The position numbers and the translations under genes are program-made. DNA of 60,601 nucleotides from Fidelibacterota bacterium (GTDB lineage Bacteria > Pseudomonadota > Alphaproteobacteria > Rhodospirillales > Rhodospirillaceae). The notes below the pieces were generated by a model, which ran no database searches, was not told the origin of the DNA, and worked only from the letters and a program-made list of their open reading frames with translations. Below, piece by piece: positions 49,935 through 60,542 of this stretch; within the stretch, counting starts at the first letter, position 1; the number at the start of each line of letters is the position of its first letter. Location of the stretch: assembly GCA_947476275.1 (NCBI GenBank), contig CANJPQ010000025.1:1-60601 (forward strand), given 5' to 3'.

Positions 49935-50003
49935 CACCGCGTAAATGCGCGGTGAGGGGGGCGGAATCTCTCGCGCGTAATTCGCGCGTAAATGCGCGCG
50001 AGA
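49935..50003. repeat. Paired palindromes sharing a GCGTAAATGCGC core
   Basis: The first palindrome has arms CACCGCG (49935-49941) and CGCGGTG (49948-49954) around TAAATG. The second has arms TCTCGCGCG (49969-49977) and CGCGCGAGA (49995-50003), with an inner CGCGCG/CGCGCG pair around the same TAAATG loop. They lie 80-150 bp upstream of ilvD. Confidence 0.75.
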
Positions 50004-50085
50004 CCGGGGCCCATTCAGGCGCGGGATTTGACCCGCCCCGATAGGCCGCCTATACGACCTCGCTCATCCAACCAGGACGTTTCCC

Positions 50086-51825
50086 ATGCCCGACGACGGA
50101 AAGAAGCCCACCACCTTCGACAAGGCCAAGCTGCCCAGCCGCCATGTCACGGTCGGCCCGGAGCGCGCGCCGCACCGCAGCTATTACTACGCCATGGGCC
50201 TCACGGCCGAGGACATCGCCAAGCCGTTCGTGGCGGTCGCCTCGGCGGGCAATGACTCCGCGCCCTGCAACACCACCCTCGATGAGCAGGCCGACATCTG
50301 CCGCGGCGGCGTCACGGAAGCCGGCGGCACGCCGCGGCGCTTCAACACCATCACCGTCACCGACGGCATCGCCATGGGCCACCAGGGCATGAAGTCCTCG
50401 CTCATCAGCCGCGAAGTGATCGCGGATTCCGTCGAGCTGTCCGTGCGCGGCCATTGCTATGACGCGCTGGTGGCCTTCGCCGGCTGCGACAAGTCGCTGC
50501 CCGGCATGATGATGGCCATGCTGCGCCTCAACGTGCCGTCGATCTTCGTCTACGGCGGCTCGATCCTGCCGGGCCGCTACAAGGACAAGGACGTCACCGT
50601 CGTCGACGTGTTCGAAGTGGTCGGCAAGTACGCCGCCGGCGCATGCCCGCTGTCGGAAGTGCACGCCCTCGAAAAGGTGGCGTGCCCCGGTCACGGCGCC
50701 TGCGGCGGCCAGTACACCGCCAACACCATGGCCTGTGTGGGCGAGGCCATCGGCCTGTCGCTACCCAACAGCAACATGGCGCCCGCGCCCTACAAGGATC
50801 GTGCCGAGCACGCCCATGCAGCCGGCAAGCAGATCATGGAACTCCTGCGCCGGAACATCCGCCCGCGCGACATCTGCACGAAAGAGGCATTCGAAAACGC
50901 CGCGCGCATCGTCGCGGCCACGGGCGGCTCCACCAACGCGGCCCTGCATCTGCCGGCCATGGCGCATGAAGCCGGCTTTGAGTTCAACCTGTTCGACGTC
51001 GCCAACATCTTTAAGACCACGCCCTACATCGCCGACCTGAAGCCGGGCGGGAAGTTCGTGGCGAAAGACATGTACGAAGCCGGCGGCATCTACATGCTGA
51101 TGAAGACGCTGATGGCCGAAGGCCTGCTGCACGGCAACTGCATGACCGTGTCGGGCAAGACCCTCGGCGAGAACATCGACGAGATCACCTGGAACCCGAA
51201 CCAGAAGGTGATCTACGACGCCAAGAAGCCGCTCTCGCCCACGGGCGGCGTGGTGGGCCTGAAAGGCTCGCTCGCCCCGCAAGGTGCGATCGTGAAGGTC
51301 GCCGGCATGCATCGCCTGCAGTTCGAGGGCCCGGCGCGGGTGTTCGAATGCGAGGAAGATGCGTTCGCGGCCGTCGAAGCGCGCAGCATCAAGGAAGGCG
51401 AAGTGCTCGTCATCCGCTACGAAGGCCCCAAGGGCGGCCCCGGCATGCGCGAAATGCTCTCCACCACCGCGGCCCTCTACGGCCTCGGCATGGGCGAGAA
51501 GGTGGCATTGATCACCGACGGGCGTTTCTCCGGCGCCACCCGCGGCTTTTGCATCGGCCACGTTGGCCCGGAAGCGGCGGTCGGCGGTCCCATCGCGCTG
51601 GTGAAGGAAGGCGACATCATCTCCATTGACGCGGAGAAAGGCACGATCGACCTCAAGGTCGACGAGAAGACACTCGCCGAACGCAAGAAGGCGTGGGTGC
51701 CCCGCAAGAATGACTATCAATCCGGCGCGCTCTGGCGCTACGCCCAGAACGTCGGCCCCGCCGTCGACGGCGCCGTGACGCACCCGGGCGCAAAGGCCGA
51801 GACGCACATGTATGCGGATATCTAA
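50086..51825 (+). CDS. ilvD: Dihydroxy-acid dehydratase
   Basis: This 579-residue enzyme of branched-chain amino acid synthesis converts 2,3-dihydroxyisovalerate and its methyl homologue to 2-keto acids. The three Fe-S cluster Cys are visible: Cys61 in [10 protein letters not shown], Cys134 in AGCDKSLPG and Cys206 in [13 protein letters not shown], the 2Fe-2S arrangement. The C-terminal block [20 protein letters not shown] holds the substrate-binding Ser. Dehydratases of sugar acids (Edd/AraC type) are relatives, but the APCN and GRFSG context supports IlvD. It is probably monocistronic and preceded by palindromes. Confidence 0.93.
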   Translation: MPDDGKKPTTFDKAKLPSRHVTVGPERAPHRSYYYAMGLTAEDIAKPFVAVASAGNDSAPCNTTLDEQADICRGGVTEAGGTPRRFNTITVTDGIAMGHQGMKSSLISREVIADSVELSVRGHCYDALVAFAGCDKSLPGMMMAMLRLNVPSIFVYGGSILPGRYKDKDVTVVDVFEVVGKYAAGACPLSEVHALEKVACPGHGACGGQYTANTMACVGEAIGLSLPNSNMAPAPYKDRAEHAHAAGKQIMELLRRNIRPRDICTKEAFENAARIVAATGGSTNAALHLPAMAHEAGFEFNLFDVANIFKTTPYIADLKPGGKFVAKDMYEAGGIYMLMKTLMAEGLLHGNCMTVSGKTLGENIDEITWNPNQKVIYDAKKPLSPTGGVVGLKGSLAPQGAIVKVAGMHRLQFEGPARVFECEEDAFAAVEARSIKEGEVLVIRYEGPKGGPGMREMLSTTAALYGLGMGEKVALITDGRFSGATRGFCIGHVGPEAAVGGPIALVKEGDIISIDAEKGTIDLKVDEKTLAERKKAWVPRKNDYQSGALWRYAQNVGPAVDGAVTHPGAKAETHMYADI

Positions 51826-51848
51826 CGCAAGTGGGCTCAACTACCCCT

Positions 51849-51880
51849 GATGTCATCCCGGCCTTCGCCGGGATGACATC
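51849..51880. repeat. Alphaproteobacterial intergenic palindrome (GTCATCCCGG type)
   Basis: A perfect inverted repeat with arms GATGTCATCCCGG and CCGGGATGACATC around CCTTCG lies between the ends of ilvD (+) and xth (-). This GTCATCCCGG/CCGGGATGAC unit is a widespread dispersed repeat in many alphaproteobacteria and may act as a bidirectional terminator. Confidence 0.85.
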
Positions 51881-51904
51881 GGTGGAGATGGCAGCGGCGG
51901 TGCC

Positions 51905-52687
51905 TCAGATCTCCAACGTGCACCACACCGGCGTGTGGTCGGAGGCCTTTTCCTGGCCGCGCGGGCCTTTGTCGATGCCGCTGCCGGTGAGGCGGTCGGC
52001 GGCTTGCGGACTGAGGAGGATGTGGTCGATGAGGATGCCGTTGTCCTTCGGCCAAGCGCCGGCCTGGTAATCCCAGTAGGAGTAGAGGTGCGATTGGGTG
52101 TTGAAGGCGCGCAAAGCGTCCGTGAGTCCCAGGTGCAGCATGGAACGGAACCGGCTGCGGGTCTGCGGCTGTGTCAGGGCGTCGTTGGCGAAGGCTTGCG
52201 GACTGTAAACGTCGTCGTCCGTCGGGATGACGTTGTAGTCGCCGCCGAACACCGTGAGTTCGTCGGTGGCGAGGGCTTTCTCCATCTGCACCTTCAGCCG
52301 GTCCATCCAGGAGAGCTTGTAGGCGAACTTCGGCGTGTCGATCGGGTTGCCGTTCGGGAGGTACAAGCTCACGACGCGGACTTTGCCGAAGACCGTCGCC
52401 TCGATGTAGCGGGCGTGGTCGTCCTCGGCGGACCCGGGCAGGCCGGGGACCACGTCCTCGAGGGGCGACTTCGAGAGGATCGCGACGCCGTTGTAAGTCT
52501 TCTGGCCGTGAAGCGCCAAGTTGTAGCCCAGGTCCTCGATCTCGAGGCGCGGGAAGGCGTCGTCGACGCACTTGGTTTCCTGCAGAAGGACCACATCGGG
52601 GGCAAACTCTTTCAGCCACGCCAGCACATTGGGCAGGCGCGCTTTGACCGAATTGACGTTCCAGGTGGCGATTTTGATGCTTGTCAT
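51905..52687 (-). CDS. xth: Exodeoxyribonuclease III
   Basis: This 260-residue EEP-fold nuclease shows KIATWNVNSVKARLPNVLAW with the conserved Asn, VLLQETKCVDDAFP with the metal-binding Glu, VSLYLPNGNPIDTPKF, FGGDYNVIPTDDDVY, and the C-terminal KASDHTPVWCTLEI with the catalytic Asp-His. It acts as apurinic/apyrimidinic endonuclease and 3'-5' exonuclease in base excision repair. Convergent with ilvD across the palindrome. Confidence 0.95.
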   Translation of the reverse strand: MTSIKIATWNVNSVKARLPNVLAWLKEFAPDVVLLQETKCVDDAFPRLEIEDLGYNLALHGQKTYNGVAILSKSPLEDVVPGLPGSAEDDHARYIEATVFGKVRVVSLYLPNGNPIDTPKFAYKLSWMDRLKVQMEKALATDELTVFGGDYNVIPTDDDVYSPQAFANDALTQPQTRSRFRSMLHLGLTDALRAFNTQSHLYSYWDYQAGAWPKDNGILIDHILLSPQAADRLTGSGIDKGPRGQEKASDHTPVWCTLEI

Positions 52688-52824
52688 GTGGGCGACAGTG
52701 TTGCGGATATCGCCACAATATCAAGCGTCATGAGCAACCGGCAGGGAGCGCAGACAGTTGCTCATTTGCGCAGACGCCCGCTCCTCTGGTTCAATGGGGC
52801 ATCCGACACCGACGAGGTAGCGAC

Positions 52825-53934
52825 ATGACTCCCTTCGCCAAGAACAAGCCGGTCACCCTGGATCAGCGCGGCCGTTCCGGCCTGGAGATCCTCGGCTCCA
52901 TGCAGAAGTTCACCTCCGCCCACGTCCGTGGCAAGGCGAAGGCCGCGTTCGAGGCGGATCCGGAAGGCGCTGCGATCGTGCGCGGCTGGAATGACCGTCA
53001 CAACGAGCCGTGGGCGGAACGCATCGCCAAGGCGCGCGACGTGGCCGAGCGCTCCGCGGCCTATGGCGCCGAACGTCTGCTGCAGCGCTACGTTGCCGAG
53101 GAAGTCTACGTGCGCGGCATTCCCGCCACCGAGCGCCGCCGCAAGGAGGCCGAAGCTTTTATGCAGTCGCCGATCGAGAAGCCGGCCGGCGGCACCCTCG
53201 AACTCGATCCGAATGTGAAATATCCCGACTGGTACGAAGTCGAGTGGCACCTGATGCCGGGCGGCTGGGACGGCTACGACCTGATCGGCGCCACCATGTC
53301 CTCGGGCATTGCACCGCTGGTGTTCCGCCATGGCGGATACGCGGCGGTGGAATCCGGCGACGACATCCTCCAGCAGCGCATCGACGTGGCGAAGCAGTTC
53401 CCGAAGAAGAGCTATGGCCGGATTTACGAGCCCGGCTGCGGCGGCGTCGGCACGCTCATGGCCGTCAAGAAGGTGTTCCCGGAGTGCGAGGTGGTCGGTA
53501 GCGATCTCTCGACCCGTCTGCTCAAGAACGCGCATGCCGCGGCGGAGCGCATGGGCTTCAAGATCACGCTCAAGCAGCGCGACGCCCGCGATACCCGCGA
53601 GCCGGATGCGTCCTTCGACGGCGTGATCATGTACGCCCTCCAGCACGAAATGCCGGTGGACGTGAATGTCGATTCCTTCAAGGAGGCGTTCCGCATCCTC
53701 AAGCCGGGCGGCGACATCGTGCTGTCCGATCCGCCGCCTTTCTCGGCGGTGCATCCGTTCCAGGCCGTGGTGCTGGATTGGGACACCGACAATCGCGGCG
53801 AGCCGTTCTTCAGCGAGATCCTCTCGCAGGATTGGCCCCAGACCTTGCGCGACATCGGCTTCGTGAACGTCGAGGCCTATACCGTCGGCAAGCAGGGCTA
53901 TCCCTGGGTCATCCGTGGATCGAAGCCGCTCTGA
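52825..53934 (+). CDS. SAM-dependent methyltransferase with long N-terminal extension (module copy B)
   Basis: This 369-residue protein has an N-terminal helical extension of about 195 residues (GSMQKFTSAHVRGKAKAAFE; EVEWHLMPGGWDGYDLIG near its end). The class I SAM domain follows: IYEPGCGGVGTLMAVKKVFP (from about residue 198), VVGSDLSTRLLKNAHAAAER, MYALQHEMPVDV and KEAFRILKPGGDIVLSDPP, ending GYPWVIRGSKPL. It is paralogous to the protein at 19841-20905. Ubiquinone/menaquinone-type methyltransferases are the nearest recognisable relatives of the SAM half, but the N-terminal part is distinctive. The ATG at 52825 has GAGG upstream. Its stop overlaps the next start. Confidence 0.85.
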   Translation: MTPFAKNKPVTLDQRGRSGLEILGSMQKFTSAHVRGKAKAAFEADPEGAAIVRGWNDRHNEPWAERIAKARDVAERSAAYGAERLLQRYVAEEVYVRGIPATERRRKEAEAFMQSPIEKPAGGTLELDPNVKYPDWYEVEWHLMPGGWDGYDLIGATMSSGIAPLVFRHGGYAAVESGDDILQQRIDVAKQFPKKSYGRIYEPGCGGVGTLMAVKKVFPECEVVGSDLSTRLLKNAHAAAERMGFKITLKQRDARDTREPDASFDGVIMYALQHEMPVDVNVDSFKEAFRILKPGGDIVLSDPPPFSAVHPFQAVVLDWDTDNRGEPFFSEILSQDWPQTLRDIGFVNVEAYTVGKQGYPWVIRGSKPL

Positions 53935-54242
53935 TGGTCGACGCTCCGAAACGCCCCTATACCGGCGACGAACTCACCGACAGTCTGCTCCGCATGAATG
54001 CGGAGCTGCTGTCCGAATTGTGGATCCTGCGCGACCGCGTCACGATCTTGGAGCATATGCTCGAAGAGAAGGGCGTCGTGAATCGCCAAGCCCTCAACGA
54101 CCACGTGCCCACCGGCGCTCTGGCCGAAGAGCTCACCAACGCGCGGGACGACCTTGTGCGCAAAGTGATCGGCGGCGCCTGGACGCAAGGCTTCTCGCTG
54201 GAAGGCTTGGTGAATTCCGTGCGCGAGAAGCAGAAGGCCTAG
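53934..54242 (+). CDS. Small helical partner protein of the methyltransferase (module copy B)
   Basis: This 102-residue protein starts at an ATG that shares a base with the methyltransferase stop (TGATG). It is helical, with the core [20 protein letters not shown], then [20 protein letters not shown] and a C-terminal tail [15 protein letters not shown]. The order of these blocks matches the protein at 20902-21201. No named family is recognised. A heptad-like leucine pattern suggests a coiled-coil that could dimerise or bind the methyltransferase N-terminal extension. It ends with a 4 nt overlap with the convergent kinase gene. Confidence 0.82.
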   Translation: MVDAPKRPYTGDELTDSLLRMNAELLSELWILRDRVTILEHMLEEKGVVNRQALNDHVPTGALAEELTNARDDLVRKVIGGAWTQGFSLEGLVNSVREKQKA

Positions 54243-57200
54243 GCGTCTATCCCGTAGCGGGCGCGCACTTCCTTCACCGTCGCCGTGATGGTGCCAGAAA
54301 GTTCAAGCACCAAGCCTGAGATATCGCCCAAGCTCTCCGTGCCTTCCTCGATGGACTTGGCACGGGCGGCAATGCCGGAGGCGCCGAACTGGGAGCAGAG
54401 ACCTTTGAGCGCGTGCGCCGCGCGTTTGGCGTCCGGCAACCTCTGTTCCTTGATGGCTGTCTCGATGTTTGCAAGGTACGTCGCGGTGCTCGCGATGAAG
54501 CTCGGCATCATCGACACCATGGTGTCGCGCCCGAGGCTTTCGTCGAGTTCCTCCAGCATATTCACGTCCAACAGCGTTGGCGTCGGCGCATCGCGCAACG
54601 CCGGTGCGCTCCCGTTCGTGTGCACCGTGCGCCCGCCGACGAGGCGATCCATTTCCTGATCCAGCGCCAGCCAATCGACGGGTTTGGCGACCACGCTGTC
54701 GGCGCCGCCGGCCAGATAGGCCTTCCTGTGCTCGGCGATGACATCGGCGGTGAGGGCAATGATCGGCGTGCGTTGGCGCCCATTCTTCTCCGTCGCGCGG
54801 ATGTGCTGCATGGCTTCGGGGCCGTCCATCACCGGCATCTGCATATCGAGAAGGATGATGTCGAAGGCCGTCGTCGACGCGGCATCCACGGCTTCCTGGC
54901 CGTTCACGACCGCGGTGACCTTATGGCCGCGCCGTCCCAGCATGGTGGCGATGAGGAACCGCGAGGTGTCGTTGTCCTCGGCGATCAGGATCGTCTTCGG
55001 CGTGGGGTCGATCTTAGCGTCGTGCGCTGCGGCCTTGGGTGCGCGCACGGCAGGCGCGGCGTTTGCGTCCCGCGCGACCGTGACCGCGACGGTGAACGTC
55101 GAGCCCTTTCCGAGTTCCGAGACGATCGAGACGTCGCCGCCCATGGCGCGGGCGAGGCGTCGGCTGATCGCCAGACCCAGGCCGGTGCCGCCGAATCTGC
55201 GCGAAGTGGAAGCCTCCGCCTGCACGAATGGCTGGAACAGCTTGTCCTGCTGCGCAAGGGAGATGCCGATGCCGGAGTCCTTCACCGTGAACCGCAGGGC
55301 GACCTGATCCGGCGATGTGCTGGGTGATTCGGCGACAGAAACGGTGATATCCCCCTGGGGCGTGAACTTCACCGCGTTGCCAATTAAGTTGGCGAGGATC
55401 TGCCGCAGCCGCTTCGGATCGCCGATCACCGCGTCGGTGCCGGTGACTCCGTCGACGATCAGCCGCAAACCTTTCTCTGAGGCAAGGGGCGTGAAGAGAT
55501 CGCGCACATCCGCCAGCAGTTCCGAAATGCGGAACGGCGTGTTGTCCATCTGAAGCTGGCCGGCCTCGATCTTCGACAGATCCAAAATGTCATTGAGAAG
55601 GTCGAGCAACAACGTGGCCGATCGCATCAGCCGCTCCGTCAGATCTTCCTGTTCCCGAGACAGGCCGCTGATCAGCAGCAGGTCGGCCATGCCCAGCACG
55701 CCGGTCATCGGTGTACGCAATTCGTGACTCATCATCGCCAGGAACGACGACTTCGCAGCATTGGCCCTTTCGGCGCGGTCGCGCTCCAGATCGAGATTCT
55801 GGGCGAGCATCATCAACTCGTCGGCTTGTTCTTGGAGTTGATCCCGCGTGCGGCGCAATTCCGCTTCGCGTTCCACGCGCTCCGTAATGTCACGCGCTGC
55901 TCCATGCACCTCGTAGCCACCCCCCACCTTTGGGATGACGGTCGACGTCGTTTCGATCCAGATGATCCTGCCATCCTTGCATCGCGCACGCGATTGCGTG
56001 ACGCCCGAATGCGGCATGTTGCCGTTTTCCACACGCCGCGCTCTGATCATCGCGAAATCGTCGGGCGGGATCAGCTCGAACACCGTTCGGCCGATCAACT
56101 CGCTTGGCTTGAAGCCAAGCAGGCGTTCCACGGAAGGCGACAGGTAGCTCACGCGCTCCGTCTCTTCATACACGACGATCACGTCCGCCGCGGTATCGGC
56201 GAGCAGGCGGAATTTTGACTCGCTTTCCTTCAGCGCCGCCTCGTAGGCCACGCCTTCTGAGACGTCGCGGGTTGATGCGATGACTTGTCGCGTGCCGGCG
56301 GCTGTCGTGAGCCCAACCGCTTTGGTCTCGACCCACGCGATGCTGCCGTCCTTACGGACCAGGCGGTAACGGTAGGTTGCCTTGTTCGGCCGCTCGCCCT
56401 CGCCATTGTTCCGGAAACTGGGAAAGATATTCTTATCATCCTCATGCACCAGGCGGATCATGGTCCGGCCGATGATTTCCTCCGGCGTGTAGCCCGTGAT
56501 CGCGACGGCGGAGGGCGAAACATAAGTTGCCACACCTGCGGCGTCCTGCATGAGGATCATGTCCGACACGTTCTCGGCTATGATTCGAAGCCGTTCTTCG
56601 CTGGCAAAAAGTGCTTCGGCGGCATTGCGCCGTTCTGTGATGTCCTGGATGAAGCCGATGGTACGGGGGGCGCTACCGTTGGCGTCGGCCTTGCTGACCG
56701 CGCGCATATTTACCCAGATGACGGCGCCATCCTTGCGTACTATACGCGTCTCGAACTCCAGCGGATCGGCTCGGGTCGAACGGTTGAAGTCGGCGAGCAG
56801 CTTGAACACTCGCGGCCTATCATCTTCGTGTACGGCATCACCGAAGGCGGAAGGTCCTGGAACGAAATTGGGATCCGTGATCCCCATGATCTCGCGCATG
56901 CGCGGCGACCAGTAGCTAGGGCCCTCGTTGCGCCGCGCATCGAAGTAGCCGGCTTGCGACGCTTCCACGGCAAGACTGACGGTTTCCTGGCTGCGGCGCA
57001 GGGCCTCTTCTGCGGAGCGGCGGCGCGTGATGTCGAGGATCGTGCCTACCATGCGCAGGGGCTTGTCGCCGCGACGCTCAGTGACGCGGCCCCGGCTGTG
57101 GACCCAAACGTAGGAGCCGTTGCTGTGCCGCATACGGTATTCGATGTCGTAGGGAATGCCGTCGATGAGGTGGACCCCAAACTGTTGGGCAATGAGAGGG

Positions 57201-58462
57201 ACGTCGTCGGGATGGCATAGTTCGTTGTGCTGGTGGCGCGAGAGCGTTTTTACGTCGGCCGTGAGTCCCAGAATATTTGCGAGGCGAGGGGAGACTTCGT
57301 AGCTATCCCGGACAATGTCCCAGTCCCACACCGCGGCTTGGCTTGCCTCGAGGGCGTCAGCCAGCTGTCGCTCGCGTTCTGCTAAGGCGTTCTGGCTGGC
57401 CTTGCGCTCGGTGATGTCGGTCACCACACCGAAGACGCGATCGGCCTCCGTGCGGAGTCCGACGTGAACCGACTTCACCTCGCCGCTGCGCAGCCGCAGC
57501 CGAAATTCGAAGGTGCCGTTGCCGCCTTCGACGCGGTTCTGCCTCGCCACTTCGATGATGCGCTCGCGATCGTCTTCATGATAAGTGGCGTACAGGAATT
57601 CGCGCGTCGGTACGAAGGTGTCTGGATCCTCCCCATAGATCCGATAGGTCTCGCGCGACCAGACGAGGGAATGAGTGCGCGGGTCATATGACCAATACCC
57701 GACCCCTGCCACTTCCCCCGCGAGTTCCAGATCGCGGGTCATACCCAGCAGTTCCTGCTGCAAACCGTGTTGGGCGAGAATTTGGCGACGTAGGTAAAGA
57801 ATCGCTGCGGCGCCAAACGCGAACGTCAAGAGCACGACCCCGCCGAATGCCATCCAGACGTAGCGAAACAGGAATTCGGCGGAATCGGCGCTCGACGTCG
57901 ACACGCCGAAAATGCCAATGACGGTCTCGTCGCGGACGCGGATTGGGTGGTACGCCCAAGCCATCGCGTGAGGCGATTGAAACCCCGTGAGATCGTCGAC
58001 TTTCTCGTTGGCGTACACGGATGAGAGCGCCTTGTCGCGCATCTCCGTGGGCAGCGTCTTGCCAACTTCGTCTGGCCTGTCGGACGCGATGATCAACCCG
58101 CTGGCATCGGTCGCCCGATAGTGTGAGATGCTCCGCTCGCTGATCAGCCGGTTCATCGTCCCGGCGAGGCGAAAGCGGCCTTCAGGTGCAAAATTCCTGT
58201 CGCCCTCGGTTTGGATCGTGCGACCGATCAGGTACGCGCCCATGTCCGACCAGCGCTCGGCACCGCCGGCGGCGTTTCGATCTTCGAAGAACGTCTCGGC
58301 AGCGAAGATGCCGCCGGCCAGCAGTCCGAGGGCGACCACTGCGCCCAGGATCAGCTTTGAGACAATGCGAGAAAGGCCCGCTTCACCCGTTCGAGAGGTC
58401 TGATACGGAGGCGAACCTTTGCGCCCGCTCTTGGCCCACGACATGTATTCGGAATTCGGCAC
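54239..58462 (-). CDS. Five-PAS membrane-bound hybrid sensor histidine kinase with REC and Hpt domains
   Basis: This 1,407-residue protein runs through the phosphorelay in order. First is a cytoplasmic tail, a span at about residues 34-54, a periplasmic sensor region to about 200, and a second span ([20 protein letters not shown]). Then come five PAS/PAC units (ending in [37 protein letters not shown]), a DHp helix with [15 protein letters not shown] (His about 911) and an ATPase domain ([27 protein letters not shown]). It ends with a receiver ([15 protein letters not shown], Asp about 1202) and an Hpt domain ([14 protein letters not shown], His about 1350). All phosphotransfer residues are present. 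The final output regulator is not adjacent. Confidence 0.95.
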   Translation of the reverse strand: MPNSEYMSWAKSGRKGSPPYQTSRTGEAGLSRIVSKLILGAVVALGLLAGGIFAAETFFEDRNAAGGAERWSDMGAYLIGRTIQTEGDRNFAPEGRFRLAGTMNRLISERSISHYRATDASGLIIASDRPDEVGKTLPTEMRDKALSSVYANEKVDDLTGFQSPHAMAWAYHPIRVRDETVIGIFGVSTSSADSAEFLFRYVWMAFGGVVLLTFAFGAAAILYLRRQILAQHGLQQELLGMTRDLELAGEVAGVGYWSYDPRTHSLVWSRETYRIYGEDPDTFVPTREFLYATYHEDDRERIIEVARQNRVEGGNGTFEFRLRLRSGEVKSVHVGLRTEADRVFGVVTDITERKASQNALAERERQLADALEASQAAVWDWDIVRDSYEVSPRLANILGLTADVKTLSRHQHNELCHPDDVPLIAQQFGVHLIDGIPYDIEYRMRHSNGSYVWVHSRGRVTERRGDKPLRMVGTILDITRRRSAEEALRRSQETVSLAVEASQAGYFDARRNEGPSYWSPRMREIMGITDPNFVPGPSAFGDAVHEDDRPRVFKLLADFNRSTRADPLEFETRIVRKDGAVIWVNMRAVSKADANGSAPRTIGFIQDITERRNAAEALFASEERLRIIAENVSDMILMQDAAGVATYVSPSAVAITGYTPEEIIGRTMIRLVHEDDKNIFPSFRNNGEGERPNKATYRYRLVRKDGSIAWVETKAVGLTTAAGTRQVIASTRDVSEGVAYEAALKESESKFRLLADTAADVIVVYEETERVSYLSPSVERLLGFKPSELIGRTVFELIPPDDFAMIRARRVENGNMPHSGVTQSRARCKDGRIIWIETTSTVIPKVGGGYEVHGAARDITERVEREAELRRTRDQLQEQADELMMLAQNLDLERDRAERANAAKSSFLAMMSHELRTPMTGVLGMADLLLISGLSREQEDLTERLMRSATLLLDLLNDILDLSKIEAGQLQMDNTPFRISELLADVRDLFTPLASEKGLRLIVDGVTGTDAVIGDPKRLRQILANLIGNAVKFTPQGDITVSVAESPSTSPDQVALRFTVKDSGIGISLAQQDKLFQPFVQAEASTSRRFGGTGLGLAISRRLARAMGGDVSIVSELGKGSTFTVAVTVARDANAAPAVRAPKAAAHDAKIDPTPKTILIAEDNDTSRFLIATMLGRRGHKVTAVVNGQEAVDAASTTAFDIILLDMQMPVMDGPEAMQHIRATEKNGRQRTPIIALTADVIAEHRKAYLAGGADSVVAKPVDWLALDQEMDRLVGGRTVHTNGSAPALRDAPTPTLLDVNMLEELDESLGRDTMVSMMPSFIASTATYLANIETAIKEQRLPDAKRAAHALKGLCSQFGASGIAARAKSIEEGTESLGDISGLVLELSGTITATVKEVRARYGIDA

Positions 58463-58617
58463 GCTCTGCTCAACGTTCTGTGATCCGCCATGCTAGCGGA
58501 ATTCGTGTATTTGGCTATTTTTCAATAGGGTGCGGCCAGCGAACAGCAAAATACCCAGGTATGGGGCGAGAGAGCGGGGTGCTAGGGTGCCGCGGCGCAG
58601 GGGATAGCGGGGGACAG

Positions 58618-59979
58618 GTGAGCCAAGATCGGACTCTTCCACTCAAGGTGTGCATCGGCTGGGGGCTTGGGAGTCTCGGCGTTGCGAGCCTTTTCAACAT
58701 GACCAATGTGCTCGCGCTGGCCTACATGACCGACGTCATGGGGATCGGCGCGACTGTCGCCGGCCTGCTGATCGCTAGTCTCAAACTCTATGACGTCTTT
58801 GCTGACGTGGCCGTGGGCTGGCTGTCCGATCGCACCAACAGTCGCTGGGGCCGCCGTCGTCCATTCCTGTTCGCCGGCGGTTTCATGCTCGGACTCTCGA
58901 CCTTCTTGGTGTTCGGGTTCGGCAGCATCGTCGAACCATCGACCGGCGTGATCTACATGACGTTCGCGCTGCTGTTCTATTTCACGTCGTACTCGACCTT
59001 CAACGTGCCTTACATGGCGATGCCGACCGAGATGACGCAGAGCTACCACGAGCGCTCATACCTGATGTCGTTTCGCGTGATCGCTGTGAGTTTGGCGAAT
59101 ATCGTCGGTTCAGCTTTGGGTACCTATCTCGTTGCGAAGTTCGGGGGCGGTGCGGAGGGCCATCGCGCGATGTCGATCTTTGTAGGACTGATCGTCCTGT
59201 CGGCATCGTTGGCGTGCTTCCAGCTAACGAAGGATGCGCCATCCACGCCCCGTCATGCGCCGACGGGCCAAAGTTTCATCGTGCAGTTCCGTCTAGCGCT
59301 TCAGAACAAACCGTACTTCGTCCTGCTGACGGCGAAGTTCTGCGGCCTTGTGTTGTTCGGATTCCAGGCAACATTTCCGTTCATGTTCACGCGGGTTCTG
59401 AAGGTGCCCTTCAGTTGGCTCAGCATCTATTACATCGTGATGTCGCTCTCGATGATTGCCGTGCAACCTGCGTGGCTGTGGTTGGGCAAACGCTACTCGA
59501 AGAAAGCCCTCTATGCGGTGAGCCTGATCGGCAACTCAGCGGTCTACCTCACCTGGCTGCTCGCGGCTGAGGGCGATCCGGTGTGGACAGTCATCGCACG
59601 CGCGATCGGCCTGGGTGTCTTCGGTGGCGGCTCTCTGCTGATGGGGCAAGCGTTGTTGCCGGACGCGATTGAGTACGACCGCTTGCGCACGGGCTTGAGG
59701 CGCGAAGGCATCTTCGCGGGTATGTATACCACCGTGGAAAAGTTGGCTGGTGCTCTCGGGACCGGTGCGTCCGGGGTGTTCCTGGGACTCATGGGCTACG
59801 TCCAGTCCCGCGGCGGCGTGACGGTTGAGCAGCCTGCCAGCGCCATTACCGCGATCTATATCTCCACCGCTGTGTTCCCGGCCGTCCTTCAGATGCTAGG
59901 CATGATCATCCTTGTGCGCTGGTACGACTTGTCGCCGGAGAAATTGAAGCAAGCCGCGGCATCCCAGCCGGCATCATGA
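58618..59979 (+). CDS. GPH-type (MelB-like) sugar/cation symporter, MFS
   Basis: This 453-residue transporter has about twelve spans and the glycoside-pentoside-hexuronide signature: KLYDVFADVAVGWLSDRTNS followed by RWGRRRPF. The later YMAMPTEMTQSYHERSYLMS and QALLPDAIEYDRLRTGLRRE are also typical. It would import a glycoside with H+ or Na+. No glycosidase gene is adjacent, so the substrate is open. The GTG at 58618 gives the standard family N-terminus, although the frame is open from 58186. It overlaps the next ATG (ATGA). Confidence 0.88.
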   Translation: MSQDRTLPLKVCIGWGLGSLGVASLFNMTNVLALAYMTDVMGIGATVAGLLIASLKLYDVFADVAVGWLSDRTNSRWGRRRPFLFAGGFMLGLSTFLVFGFGSIVEPSTGVIYMTFALLFYFTSYSTFNVPYMAMPTEMTQSYHERSYLMSFRVIAVSLANIVGSALGTYLVAKFGGGAEGHRAMSIFVGLIVLSASLACFQLTKDAPSTPRHAPTGQSFIVQFRLALQNKPYFVLLTAKFCGLVLFGFQATFPFMFTRVLKVPFSWLSIYYIVMSLSMIAVQPAWLWLGKRYSKKALYAVSLIGNSAVYLTWLLAAEGDPVWTVIARAIGLGVFGGGSLLMGQALLPDAIEYDRLRTGLRREGIFAGMYTTVEKLAGALGTGASGVFLGLMGYVQSRGGVTVEQPASAITAIYISTAVFPAVLQMLGMIILVRWYDLSPEKLKQAAASQPAS

Positions 59980-60542
59980 TCCGCGCAGCCTTCATTGCGG
60001 TCGCGCTCCTCGCCACGTCAGCCCGCGCGGACATCACGGGGTGGACGCTGGCGGTCACCTGGCAACCGGGCTTTTGTGCAGCGAATGCGCGCTCGGCTCA
60101 GTGCGCAACCGATACGGCGCCGCGGCTTGTGCTGCACGGTCTCTGGACCGAGGGCATGGGAGATGAGTTTTGCGGTGTTGCGCGTGACGTGCGCGCGCAG
60201 GACTCTCAACGCCAGTGGTGCGCGTTGCCAACGCCCCGCGTGACGCCCGCAACCGCCGCGACCTTGAAGCGCATTATGCCGGGGACTATCGACTGCCTGG
60301 AGCGCCATGAGTGGATCAAGCACGGCACCTGCTCTGGAATGAACGCGGACACGTACTTCGGCATTGCCGCGAAACTTGCTGACAAGGTGAACCGATTGGA
60401 GACCGCGCGGCTCTTGCAGGCGCGGGCAGGGGTAACGGTCTCTCTGGCCGAACTAGGGTCAGGACTCATTGATCATAGCCAGAAGATGACTGTAGCGGCG
60501 AGACAAATGGCCGACATGAATGTGTGGGCGCATCGGTCGTAA
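59976..60542 (+). pseudogene. Ribonuclease T2 gene truncated by an insertion sequence
   Basis: The frame encodes a signal peptide (MIRAAFIAVALLATSARA) and the two RNase T2 catalytic blocks: CAS1 in RLVLHGLWTE and CAS2 in ECLERHEWIKHGTCSG-type context (HEWIKHGTC). After VSLAEL (about residue 160) the family sequence stops: the remaining codons read through the end of an IS5-family element that lies on the other strand. The C-terminal third of the normal protein, with further disulfides, is lost. Secreted RNase activity is therefore doubtful. The ATG overlaps the stop of the sugar symporter gene. Confidence 0.8.
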
